64,000 nucleotides of DNA from PALSA-693 sp963834725 (GTDB taxonomy: Bacteria; Actinomycetota; Acidimicrobiia; Acidimicrobiales; Palsa-688). Each line of letters starts with the position of its first letter. The stretch's first letter is position 1. The position numbers and the translations under genes were made by a program. This document shows positions 54,786 to 63,091 of this stretch, piece by piece. Under the pieces are notes generated by a model. It was not told where the DNA came from, did not search any database, and worked only from the letters and a program-made list of their open reading frames with translations. The DNA lies in NCBI GenBank assembly GCA_963834725.1, contig CAWICN010000001.1, positions 2,356,001 to 2,420,000 of the forward strand, written 5' to 3'.

Positions 54786-55573
54786 ACAGCCCGAACGTCG
54801 CCAAGCGCCTGTGGGCGCTGGACTCGCCGACGTTCACCCTCGACGCCGGGATCCTCATGGTCGGCGCCTCGGGCGAGCTCACCATCCCCATGCCCGCCTA
54901 TCTCATCGAGCACCCCAAAGGCCTATTGCTGTTCGACACCGCATTGGCGCCCGAGGCAGCTGACGACCCGGAGCGGGTGTACGGCGGGCTGGCCACATTC
55001 CTCGGTCTCCGGTACACAGCCGAGCAGCGGGTCGACCGGCAGATCGAGGCGCTCGGCTACAAGCTGAGCGACGTGACCCATGTGGTCGCCTCACACACCC
55101 ATTTCGACCACACCGGCGGTCTGTCCCTCTTCCCCGATGCCAAGCTCTACGTCGGCGCTGGCGACTTGCGGTACGCGTACTGGCCGGACCCCGCCGGCGC
55201 CGCGTTCTTCCGCACCGCCGACCTGGAGCCCACGCGTGGGTACCGATGGCACCAGATCCCCGACGGGGTCGACCACGACCTCTTCGGCGACGGAAGCGTC
55301 GTCCTGCTGTCGACGCCCGGCCACACACCCGGCGAGCTCAGCCTCCTGGTTCGCCTGAACGAGCGAAACTTCGTTCTCACCGGTGACACCGTGCACCTGC
55401 GCGCCGCCCTCGAACACGAGATCCCGATGCCCTACGACGCCGACACCGTCGCTGCGATCCGGTCAATCCAGCGGTTAAAGCTCATCCGTGACAGCGCAGA
55501 CGCAGTCGTCTGGATCACCCACGACCCCGAAGACTGGTCCGCGCTCGGCCACGCACCAACCTGCCATGAATAG
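54782..55573 (+). CDS. N-acyl-homoserine-lactonase-like MBL hydrolase
   Basis: 263 residues. The metal motif HTHFDH is at about 103-108, with GHTPGELS and TGDTVHL later, matching AiiA/AttM-type lactonases. ATG 54782 overlaps the stop of the LLM gene. With that enzyme upstream, it may open a lactone formed by oxidation (Baeyer-Villiger type), rather than act in quorum quenching; this is inference from position. Confidence 0.8.
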   Translation: MNSPNVAKRLWALDSPTFTLDAGILMVGASGELTIPMPAYLIEHPKGLLLFDTALAPEAADDPERVYGGLATFLGLRYTAEQRVDRQIEALGYKLSDVTHVVASHTHFDHTGGLSLFPDAKLYVGAGDLRYAYWPDPAGAAFFRTADLEPTRGYRWHQIPDGVDHDLFGDGSVVLLSTPGHTPGELSLLVRLNERNFVLTGDTVHLRAALEHEIPMPYDADTVAAIRSIQRLKLIRDSADAVVWITHDPEDWSALGHAPTCHE

Positions 55574-55720
55574 GTTACGGTCAGGACAACGATGGCGGTG
55601 GAGAACCGGGTGAGCGACGGCAGGTGTTGGCCCAGCTCGCCGAGTTCCCAGGGGCTGGCCGGCACGAAGACACGATCCTGTCGGGGACGATCCCCCCTGT
55701 CCCAACGCTCTCGAAGGGCC

Positions 55721-55726
55721 TAGCCT
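55721..55726 (+). promoter_or_regulatory. Possible -10 element for leaderless rarA transcript
   Basis: TAGCCT fits TANNNT and ends eight bases before GTG 55735. No ribosome site precedes that codon. This spacing is usual for leaderless actinobacterial mRNAs. Confidence 0.4.
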
Positions 55727-55734
55727 CGACACGC

Positions 55735-57111
55735 GTGGCGCCTGCTCCCCGCCGATTACCCCTCGACCTGGACACCGGGACCACGCCCACCACCGGGGCC
55801 CCCACCCCGTCCTCCGCCCCCCTCGCAGCCCGCATGCGCCCCCGAACCCTGGACGACATCGTCGGCCAGACCCACCTCCTCGGCCCCGGCGCACCCCTTC
55901 GGGCGCTGATCGAGACCGACCGCCTGTCGTCCATCATCCTGTGGGGGCCGCCCGGGACGGGCAAGACGACCCTCGCCATGGTGGTGGCGGCGCGCACGAA
56001 CCGGCATTTCGTCTCGATGTCCGCCGTGACCGCCGGGGTCAAGGACGTGCGGGAGGTCATCGCGGCGGCCCGGGAGCGGCTGGCGGCCGATGGCCAGGGG
56101 ACGATCCTTTTCCTCGATGAGGTGCACCGGTTCAACAAGAGCCAGCAGGACGCCCTTCTCCCCGCGGTGGAGGCGGGGGAGATCACCTTGATCGGTGCCA
56201 CAACGGAGAACCCGTTCTTCGAAGTGAACGCGCCGCTGATCAGCCGGTCGACCGTCTTCCGTCTGAACCCGCTCTCCGAAGCCGAGCTACGCGTCCTCGT
56301 CGAGCGCGCTGTCGTCACCGAGCAGGCAACGGCAACGCCTGACGCCCTGGACCATCTCGTGGACATGGCGGGCGGAGACGCCCGGGCCGCCCTGACCGGC
56401 CTCGAACTGGCCCTGGCCCTGGCCACCTCGGAGGATCGCAGCGAAGTGACCCTCGACGACGTCGAACGAGCCCGTCAGACCCGCGTCCTGCGCTACGGCG
56501 AGGACGACCACTTCGACATCATCTCCGCCTTCATCAAGTCGATCCGCGGTAGTGATCCCGACGCCGGGCTGTACTGGCTGGCCCGCATGGTCGAGGCGGG
56601 TGAGGATGCGCGCTACATCGCCCGGCGGCTGGTGATCCTGGCGTCGGAGGACGTGGGCATGGCCGACTCGCAGGGCCTGGTGGTGGCCGACGCCGCGGCG
56701 CGGGCGGTCGAGTTTGTGGGCCTGCCGGAGGCCGCCCTCAACCTCGCCCATGCCGTCATCTATTTGGCGACGGCTCCGAAGTCCAACACCACTATGGCCG
56801 CACTGAGCCGGGCGTTCGAAGACGTGCGCAACCGCGACGCGGGCGCCGTTCCGATGCCGCTGCGGAGCATCCACCCCTATCAGCGCAACAAGCTGAAGGA
56901 GGGAGGCGGGTACCGGTACCCGCACAACGACCCCAGCGGGTTCGTCGATCAGGGCTACCGACCTCCGGGGATCTCGACCGTCTACTATCGTCCGTCGCCC
57001 CACGGCCAGGAAGGGGAAATCGGCAAGCGCCTCCGGGCCTGGTGGGGCGACGAGCCGTACGGCGGCGAGCAGTGGTGGGAGTACCAGAAGTTCCGGGACC
57101 CGAGCCGCTAA
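55735..57111 (+). CDS. rarA: Replication-associated recombination protein A
   Basis: 458 residues. Walker A GPPGTGKTT at 71-79, Walker B ILFLDEVHRFNK near 120-131, sensor 1 GATTENPFFEVN, and the C-terminal MgsA domain with RSIRGSDPDAGLYWLARM and MPLRSIHPYQRNKLKEGG. RarA/MgsA is a clamp-loader-like AAA ATPase acting at stalled replication forks. The start is GTG 55735 by position of homology and a -10-like box; the frame is open to 55624. It is a reliable chromosomal housekeeping marker. Confidence 0.9.
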   Translation: MAPAPRRLPLDLDTGTTPTTGAPTPSSAPLAARMRPRTLDDIVGQTHLLGPGAPLRALIETDRLSSIILWGPPGTGKTTLAMVVAARTNRHFVSMSAVTAGVKDVREVIAAARERLAADGQGTILFLDEVHRFNKSQQDALLPAVEAGEITLIGATTENPFFEVNAPLISRSTVFRLNPLSEAELRVLVERAVVTEQATATPDALDHLVDMAGGDARAALTGLELALALATSEDRSEVTLDDVERARQTRVLRYGEDDHFDIISAFIKSIRGSDPDAGLYWLARMVEAGEDARYIARRLVILASEDVGMADSQGLVVADAAARAVEFVGLPEAALNLAHAVIYLATAPKSNTTMAALSRAFEDVRNRDAGAVPMPLRSIHPYQRNKLKEGGGYRYPHNDPSGFVDQGYRPPGISTVYYRPSPHGQEGEIGKRLRAWWGDEPYGGEQWWEYQKFRDPSR

Positions 57112-57219
57112 CGTCAGGGCATCTTCCGCGCCCTTACGGCTTCGCGACCATCTTGGCGGCCGCCTCGTCGCCTTTCTGCTGGCTCACCAACATCACACTC
57201 CTTCCTCACCCTGGACCAG

Positions 57220-58239
57220 TCACATCCTTCGATCCCGGGCACCTCGAGGACCCGGCCCGCCCGACCGCTGATCCCGCTGTCGGGCGGCGAACTGGTGGAT
57301 GGGCCACATGTCCTGGTCCTCGCCCCATCCCGGTGCGCCGTCGAGTTCCCAGTGGATAAGGCTGTTGATGTCGATGAAGGTGTGCCGGTTGATAACTATG
57401 CGGCTGACCGACTCGCCCACGGCGCGGACCGTTCGTCCGTGGGCATCCAGGGCCTCCACGACGACCCGGATCACCCATCCGTGCTCGGGATGGCGTTCCA
57501 CGTGCCGCCAACCGTCAGTGAGGGGGACGGTCCGGCCGGAACGCCGGAGGAACCCGTAGGCGACACGACTGTCCACGTCCCCGGCGTGCGTGACCGCGAG
57601 GAAGGCGTGGTCGGCCTCGGCCGAGGCCCCCGTCACATAGGCGGCCTGACGGGGCCGGTCTTCAGGGCGACGGCCCCACGTACGGTCCCGCATGGCCAGG
57701 CAGTCGATGCCGATCTGGTCGCCGAGAATGGTCACGGTGCCCGTGACCCGTCCCAACTGGTCGAAGTGGTGGGCTGACCCGAACGTGGAGCCGGCCGAGG
57801 TGAGTGGTTCGGGCGGCATCACGGCGTGAAAGCGGAGATCGACGGTGAGATGGTCAGCGTCGTGGTCGCGAAAGCCGAGCTCGTAACGACTGGTCGGCTC
57901 GAGCACGCGAATCGATACCCCGGTGGGCAGAGTCACGTGGCGCAGGTCGGCGCCGGCAGGGAGTGGTAGCGCCGAGTAGTTGGCCGAGTACAACACCTCC
58001 CATGGGAGCCAGGCGGAGTCGTCCCACACCCACGCCCCGCCGGCGACGGTGCCGATGTTGGGCCTCACCATCGTGTAGAGCCATCCGCCCAAACGCCGCT
58101 CGGGGTGGTGGAAGGAAAACCAGGCGGTCTCGGTCTCCCACCAGGCGTCGCTCATGCCCGCGAAGTGAAAACCGTCGTCGGCCGGCTCGAATCGAGGGCG
58201 GCCCCCGGACTCTTCTACCCTTCTCCCGGGTCCTGTCAT
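57220..58239 (-). CDS. DUF7064/7065-like protein (AttH/carotenoid-hydratase-like fold)
   Basis: 339 residues. The pattern SDAWWETETAWFSFHHPERRLGGWLY, LAMRDRTWGRR and YGFLRRSG with many beta strands is seen in lipocalin-like AttH/DUF7064 proteins next to phosphotransferases in actinobacteria. A non-enzymatic binding or isomerase role is possible. ATG 58239 is one base after the TGA of the upstream phosphotransferase gene (TGACATG), so translation is coupled. Confidence 0.6.
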   Translation of the reverse strand: MTGPGRRVEESGGRPRFEPADDGFHFAGMSDAWWETETAWFSFHHPERRLGGWLYTMVRPNIGTVAGGAWVWDDSAWLPWEVLYSANYSALPLPAGADLRHVTLPTGVSIRVLEPTSRYELGFRDHDADHLTVDLRFHAVMPPEPLTSAGSTFGSAHHFDQLGRVTGTVTILGDQIGIDCLAMRDRTWGRRPEDRPRQAAYVTGASAEADHAFLAVTHAGDVDSRVAYGFLRRSGRTVPLTDGWRHVERHPEHGWVIRVVVEALDAHGRTVRAVGESVSRIVINRHTFIDINSLIHWELDGAPGWGEDQDMWPIHQFAARQRDQRSGGPGPRGARDRRM

Positions 58240-58240
58240 G

Positions 58241-59284
58241 TCAGTACCCCAAAGCCCGGGCCGCCTGATCGAGGACCACCGGGATCGACCAGGCAGTGCG
58301 GGCGAGGCGCAAATCCGGGTTGGCGCCGCTGGCGTACAGGCCGGACGCGCTCATCCAGAAGGCCGCCGAGCGCATGGCGTAGAGCAGCTCGTAGTAACGG
58401 CACAGCTCCTCGTCGATGGCAATGCCGGTGGCCGCCTCATAGCGGCGGAAGAACTGGTCGCGCTCGACCAGGTTGGAGAGCAGGTCGGTGTCCTCCCGGT
58501 TGAGCTTTGACAGCACATAGGCCACGTCGTACATGGGGTCGCCGATCACCTCGGTCTCCCAGTCGAGGATTGCCGACACCCGATCGTTGTCGATGAGGAG
58601 GTTGCCGGTGCGGTAGGCGCCGTGCACCAGCGCCAAACGTTCGGTAACCGGCGCGTTGGCCTCCAACCAACCGATCAGATCCACCAGGACGGGATGCGGT
58701 TCCACGCCAGTAGCAGCAATCAGCCGGCGCCACCTGGCGATCTCTCCCAGAGCGAAATCCCGGTCCGGTCCTGGCACCCCGAGGAAGTCCAGGCCGGCGG
58801 CCCGCCAATCCAGCAAGTGCAATCCGGCCAGCGTGTCGGTGAAGCTGCCCGGCAGCACGCCACGAGCCGCCGCCTCCTGGTAGAAACGGCGTCCGGAGCG
58901 GCTCCAGGGGCTCGGACAACTGCCCGGGACTTTTTCCATCACCAAGAACGGTGCCCCCAGCGGCGTTAGGTCTTTTTCGAAAAAGAGTGGGCGCGGCGCG
59001 GGAACCGGCTGGTTTTCGAGGCAGCCCAACACCCGGAACTGGATAGTCAAGTCCGACATTTCCCGAAGCAAGCCGTTGCCAGGGTCGAGCCGCAGACAAA
59101 AACCCTGGCGGTGCGAGCCGGAGCCGTCTCTCCAGTTCCCATCGAAGAGCCAGGTCTCGTGCGACCAGCCCGTGCTGATCCGCTCCACCCCGCTGAGCCC
59201 GAGGTTGGGGCGACCCATCCGGTCCCGCAGGTAGTCCCGGATCCGGAGGTCGAGCCGTGAGCCGGCGGTCTCGGTGCTGCTCAC
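58241..59284 (-). CDS. Phosphotransferase-family protein with altered HGD motif
   Basis: 347 residues, aminoglycoside-phosphotransferase-like fold of the type adjoining acyl-CoA dehydrogenases. The catalytic loop reads LVHGAYRTGNLLID: the usual Asp of HGDxxxGN is Ala. The metal Asp is kept in ILDWETEVIGDPMYDVAYV. The change may abolish or alter kinase activity. ATG 59284 overlaps the stop of the gene before it, and the next gene starts directly after its stop: a three-gene operon. Confidence 0.8.
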   Translation of the reverse strand: MSSTETAGSRLDLRIRDYLRDRMGRPNLGLSGVERISTGWSHETWLFDGNWRDGSGSHRQGFCLRLDPGNGLLREMSDLTIQFRVLGCLENQPVPAPRPLFFEKDLTPLGAPFLVMEKVPGSCPSPWSRSGRRFYQEAAARGVLPGSFTDTLAGLHLLDWRAAGLDFLGVPGPDRDFALGEIARWRRLIAATGVEPHPVLVDLIGWLEANAPVTERLALVHGAYRTGNLLIDNDRVSAILDWETEVIGDPMYDVAYVLSKLNREDTDLLSNLVERDQFFRRYEAATGIAIDEELCRYYELLYAMRSAAFWMSASGLYASGANPDLRLARTAWSIPVVLDQAARALGY

Positions 59285-59703
59285 GCCGAATACTCCAGCT
59301 CCCGATCGAGCCGGGACCGCAGCGTGGTCCGGACCCGGCCAAGCATGAGCGCGAAAAGCTCGGCGCCAAGGGCCGTCCGCTCCGCGTAGAGGGCGCCGAC
59401 GACAGATCCAAGCTCGCGATCGCTCGCCCCGCCCGAGATGTCCAGGGCCACCCGGAGGGACGGCGAAGCGTGCGCGGACAGGATCTCCCGCAGGTCGCGG
59501 ACGAGCGCGGCTCCTTCCTCTGCGTCGGCCCGTCGTCGCTCATCGGCGGAGCGGACCTGTGCCGCCACCTTCTCCAGCACCACGGCCGCCATGTAAACCT
59601 GGGTTCGGGCCACCTCATCGCCGACCGCGGGGCCCACCGTGTGCCGCAGCACACCGGCCACCCGGGCGAGCGTCTGGTCAGGCGTCATCATCGCAATAGT
59701 CAT
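59281..59703 (-). CDS. Hypothetical helical protein (140 aa), first gene of phosphotransferase operon
   Basis: From MTIAMMTPDQTLARV to LDRELEYSA, all-helical (VYMAAVVLEKVAAQV, EEGAALVRDLREIL). Similar small proteins occur before phosphotransferase genes. The start is uncertain: ATGs at 59703, 59691 and 59688 are possible. It ends with an ATGA overlap into the kinase gene. Confidence 0.55.
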   Translation of the reverse strand: MTIAMMTPDQTLARVAGVLRHTVGPAVGDEVARTQVYMAAVVLEKVAAQVRSADERRRADAEEGAALVRDLREILSAHASPSLRVALDISGGASDRELGSVVGALYAERTALGAELFALMLGRVRTTLRSRLDRELEYSA

Positions 59704-59880
59704 GCCAATAGCCAAAGCTACTGGATAGGTCGGCAGGGTCCGGCCCACTGCGCTCTTCTCGACCTGGTGGGGCGGTGACAGATTCGACCTGCCTGGCCAG
59801 ATCCGCATAGCCGTGTATTTCACGAAGCCCTGCCTTCCCTCTACGGATCGGAACCCAGACTCCAGGAGATAGCAAAAGAA

Positions 59881-60528
59881 ATGAGTTTCGGCAGCAGTAA
59901 CCGCCCGAGCGCATCAAGGTGGTGGAAGCGGGGCGGGTTCTTCGTCGGCGCGGCCGTCATCACCTCGTTGGGCGTCGCCGGCGCTAGCTACGCGGCGGTC
60001 AACTCGACCCCGAGTCCATCAGGCGTCTTCACCGGCTGCTACAACAAGACCTCGGGGGCGCTGCGCGTGATCGATCCTTCCAGAGGCCAGCATTGCGCGG
60101 CCACCGAAACCCAGGTGACCTGGAACCAGAAGGGGCAGACCGGCCCCGCCGGTCCGCAGGGACCCAAGGGCGCCACCGGCGCCACCGGCGCCACCGGTGC
60201 CGTTGGGCCGCAGGGGCCAGCTGGCCCTGGTCTGCTGGCATGGGCCTATGTGAATGCCAACGGCACCATCGCGACCAGCAGTGGCAATGTCACGGTCGCC
60301 AATTCCGGCCCGGGCTCCTACTGTATCGGCGTTACCGGGGGGACGGCCCACGTGGCAGTTGCGAGCCTCGACTCATTGGAGAACACCGGCGGTACCGTGC
60401 AGGCGGGGGTCTTCGATGCCAGCGGCTGTCCAGCAAACGCATCAAGTATCGACGTCATCACCCGCCCGCAGTCGCAAGACGGCGGTTTACCTGGCGTCAA
60501 CCACGCGTTCTACATCATTGTCAGCTAG
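59881..60528 (+). CDS. Exported collagen-like surface protein
   Basis: 215 residues. A Trp/Arg-rich start and hydrophobic helix (FFVGAAVITSLGVAGASYA) form a signal peptide or anchor. After a Cys-containing module (GCYNKTSGALRVID), Gly-X-Y repeats (GPAGPQGPKGATGATGATGA) form a short collagen-like stalk, then a C-terminal beta domain with two Cys. Such proteins are found on actinobacterial surfaces; function unknown. AGGAG is about 14 bases before the ATG. Confidence 0.75.
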   Translation: MSFGSSNRPSASRWWKRGGFFVGAAVITSLGVAGASYAAVNSTPSPSGVFTGCYNKTSGALRVIDPSRGQHCAATETQVTWNQKGQTGPAGPQGPKGATGATGATGAVGPQGPAGPGLLAWAYVNANGTIATSSGNVTVANSGPGSYCIGVTGGTAHVAVASLDSLENTGGTVQAGVFDASGCPANASSIDVITRPQSQDGGLPGVNHAFYIIVS

Positions 60529-61234
60529 TCTCCTGGCTGATCCGGCGCGGCGGGCCGATCGGGGCAGATGGCTGGGAGGGCTTTGGACGCGGTGCTCCCT
60601 GCACGGGTCCACGATGAGCCTGGTACTCCCAGATCGCCCAATCAAGGTCTGACGCCTTAATGGCAAGACGATGGGCGGCGCCCACCACCACATCGACGGT
60701 GTCAGAATCGCTGAGTCGCCGGCCCAGCGCCCCTTCGGCGAAACGATGCACGTGCACATCAGGCTTCACCGTGTCAACGCCCTGTCTCATGACTAGCGAG
60801 TTGAAGACGGCTCGGCCGAGTCCCTTCACCCTCCCCTCGAAGTGCTTCTTGTATTCAGCCGTCTCGGCCCATTTGGTCAGAGCTCGCTGATCACACACGC
60901 CGACCGAGTTGAAGAACTCGATCAACCGCCGCAGCATCGCCGCCCGCGTCCATAACTTGTAATTCCACAGATAGAGCGCCAGCTCCGTGTTGCCCGGTTG
61001 GTCATCCTCGAACCTGGCGACCACCGACTCCAGGTCGGCCATCGTGCGGATCGCCGCCCACCTCTCGTTCCTGAAGTAGTCGAGAGCGCGGACGACCGCG
61101 GTCGTGTTCATCTGGAAGTCGACGACGGTCACCAGGAGGTTGGTGACGAAATCCTCTTCCGCGGAGATGCCGGCCGGCGGCGACAGCGACCGCGCCGCGG
61201 CAGCAACCCGATCGATGTCGTCATCGGTGACCAT
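60521..61234 (-). CDS. HhH-GPD-like DNA-glycosylase-fold protein
   Basis: 237 residues, helical. The segment GLGRAVFNSLVMRQGVD followed by VKPDVHVHRFAEGALGRR resembles the helix-hairpin-helix region with the catalytic Asp seen in base-excision glycosylases (xGxxxP..D pattern). The match is partial. A disordered Pro/Arg tail overlaps the convergent collagen-like gene by eight bases. It may act in DNA repair, but the exact family is not certain. Confidence 0.5.
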   Translation of the reverse strand: MVTDDDIDRVAAAARSLSPPAGISAEEDFVTNLLVTVVDFQMNTTAVVRALDYFRNERWAAIRTMADLESVVARFEDDQPGNTELALYLWNYKLWTRAAMLRRLIEFFNSVGVCDQRALTKWAETAEYKKHFEGRVKGLGRAVFNSLVMRQGVDTVKPDVHVHRFAEGALGRRLSDSDTVDVVVGAAHRLAIKASDLDWAIWEYQAHRGPVQGAPRPKPSQPSAPIGPPRRISQETS

Positions 61235-61273
61235 GACACCGACTACTCGTGGAGAGGCCCGAGGGCCCGGCGG

Positions 61274-62110
61274 TCATCCCGACGTGCGCAGTGGCGGGAA
61301 ACGGCTCACCAGGCCCGGCGCCAGCACCTGATACAACGAGGTCTCCTCAGGTATCCCCCGCAGTCGGTAACGTCCAAGGCTCCGCAGGCGAACACCCGCA
61401 GGCATGCAGCCGCTGAGTGCCAGCCTGGTGTCCTCCGAAACCAGGATCTGGCCGCCATTCGCGGCCGAGCAGGTCCGTGCCGTCACATGCACCGCCATGC
61501 CGATGTAGTCGCCGTCTCTCAGGGTCGGATAGCCGCTGTGGACACCGATACGCACCCGCACGGTCTCGAATTCGGGCCAGGTGCGCTGCTCGAACTGGCG
61601 GTGGATTTCGATCGCCGCCTCGAGCGCTCGGGCCGGGTCGTGGAATACGGCAAACAGGTCGTCGGCTCTGGATGTCACCAGCGCACCCTGGGCCCGGGCG
61701 ACACAGTCGCGCTGCACGTCCCGCACGGACACGATCAGATCCTGGTACTGGTCGCGTAGTCTCGCCACCAATCCAGTGGAACCCTCGACGTCGGTCATGA
61801 GCATGGTGAGGAATCCAGAAGGGAGCAGCTGCTCTTCAGGGCCCGTCTGGCCAAGCGTCCGTTCAGAGCGCAGCTGGCCGTCAATAAAGCCCACCGGCAC
61901 AATCCGGAACTTCCTGGCCGCGTTAAGAAGCCGCCTGCGAGCCCGGTCCCGCGATGCCTCGTCCTCGAAAGCGACCTGATTGAACCTGGCCAGCGCATTC
62001 CTCACGTGGGCGGCGTCGTGTATCGGCAATCGACGCCGGCCCTGCGAGTCCACGTACGCAAACGCGCTGTTCGGAAGCTTCGTCCTCGTACTCGTATCCA
62101 GGCGCACCAC
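61274..62110 (-). CDS. Adenylate/guanylate cyclase-domain protein
   Basis: 278 residues. Residues 1-80 form a small domain seen in related actinobacterial cyclases (FAYVDSQGRRRLPIHDAAHVRNALAR). The catalytic domain (95-260) has the first metal Asp in MLMTDVEGST and a second in SRADDLFAVF, then RIGVHSGYP and a C-terminal SLGRYRLRGIPE. The residues needed for class III cyclases are largely kept. It could make cAMP or be a sensory module. The start is GTG 62110, with CAGGGC upstream. Confidence 0.75.
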   Translation of the reverse strand: MVRLDTSTRTKLPNSAFAYVDSQGRRRLPIHDAAHVRNALARFNQVAFEDEASRDRARRRLLNAARKFRIVPVGFIDGQLRSERTLGQTGPEEQLLPSGFLTMLMTDVEGSTGLVARLRDQYQDLIVSVRDVQRDCVARAQGALVTSRADDLFAVFHDPARALEAAIEIHRQFEQRTWPEFETVRVRIGVHSGYPTLRDGDYIGMAVHVTARTCSAANGGQILVSEDTRLALSGCMPAGVRLRSLGRYRLRGIPEETSLYQVLAPGLVSRFPPLRTSG

Positions 62111-62185
62111 GCCCTGGCACTGTAGCCCGGCGCGTCCAGCTGACGCCGCAGGATTTCGAGACGTTGGCCTTTTCCGGAATGTGGT

Positions 62186-62989
62186 TCAGCGGCGCGGTGG
62201 TCCGGCGGCGATCCGCCCGTCGGTCTGGTCGGGTACCCCCCATCGCGACTCGAGCCACCATGTGGCGCCCGCGTCGCGCCAGGGCTGCACGATGCCCGGC
62301 CACGACGCCGGGTCGTCGGTCGGAGTCTCGCCCTCCTTGATTACGTCGTAGGTCGCAGGTACGCCCTGCTCGGCCAGCCAACTCACCATTGCCTGCAGGT
62401 CGGCCGGCTCGGCCATGCGCAGGGAGGGATCGAACACCAGGGGCAGCAGGCCATCAGCTTTGAGAACCCGCCGCATCGACTTCGTCCGGGGCCAGGCCCC
62501 CACGCACCAGATCGGCACGCGTGGGTGCTGGACCGGTGCGAGAACCTGGAACGGGTTGTCCGTCAGGTCGAAGTCGTAGTGGCTTCCGCGGAAGGCGCGT
62601 TCGCCGGACCACAGTCCGGTGATGACGTCAATGCCCTCGTCGAGCAGCTCCGCTCGTACCTTCACGCTCGCCGCATCCGGAGGGCCGATGAGGCCGACGT
62701 CGGTGGCCCCGGTGCCGACGGCCAGCACGGCCCGGCCGCCAGAGATGTGATCGAGGGTGGCGACCTGGCCGGCGAGCTTCCACGGCCGGCGCCACGGCAG
62801 CGGCGTGAGCATCGATCCCATCCGGATGGTCGAAGTCCGCTCGGCTACCGCGCCGAGAACCACCCACGGATCCTCGATGAACGGCCCTTCGGCGAGGAAC
62901 ACCGCCTCCCAGCCCGCCTCCTCGGCGGCTACCGCACGATCGATCGACTGGCGCGCCGTGCCACCGGGGAACACAAATCCGTAGCGCAT
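62186..62989 (-). CDS. LLM-class F420-dependent oxidoreductase
   Basis: 267 residues. MRYGFVFPGGTARQSIDRAV opens a luciferase-like barrel; IRMGSMLTPLPWRRPWKLAGQVATLD and ISGGRAVLAVGTG are family motifs (given here in pieces). Members use F420 or FMN with unknown substrates. I chose ATG 62989; the frame is open 75 bases further up, but the barrel begins at the chosen start. It stands alone between the cyclase and a flavin monooxygenase. Confidence 0.8.
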   Translation of the reverse strand: MRYGFVFPGGTARQSIDRAVAAEEAGWEAVFLAEGPFIEDPWVVLGAVAERTSTIRMGSMLTPLPWRRPWKLAGQVATLDHISGGRAVLAVGTGATDVGLIGPPDAASVKVRAELLDEGIDVITGLWSGERAFRGSHYDFDLTDNPFQVLAPVQHPRVPIWCVGAWPRTKSMRRVLKADGLLPLVFDPSLRMAEPADLQAMVSWLAEQGVPATYDVIKEGETPTDDPASWPGIVQPWRDAGATWWLESRWGVPDQTDGRIAAGPPRR

Positions 62990-63091
62990 ACCCGCATGAT
63001 GCCATGATCGAGGGTGTGACCGAGCCGGAGGGGCGCCCGTGCGGGTGCTACACGGCCCGACCACGAGGTAAAGCGGATCACGGTAGTAGCA

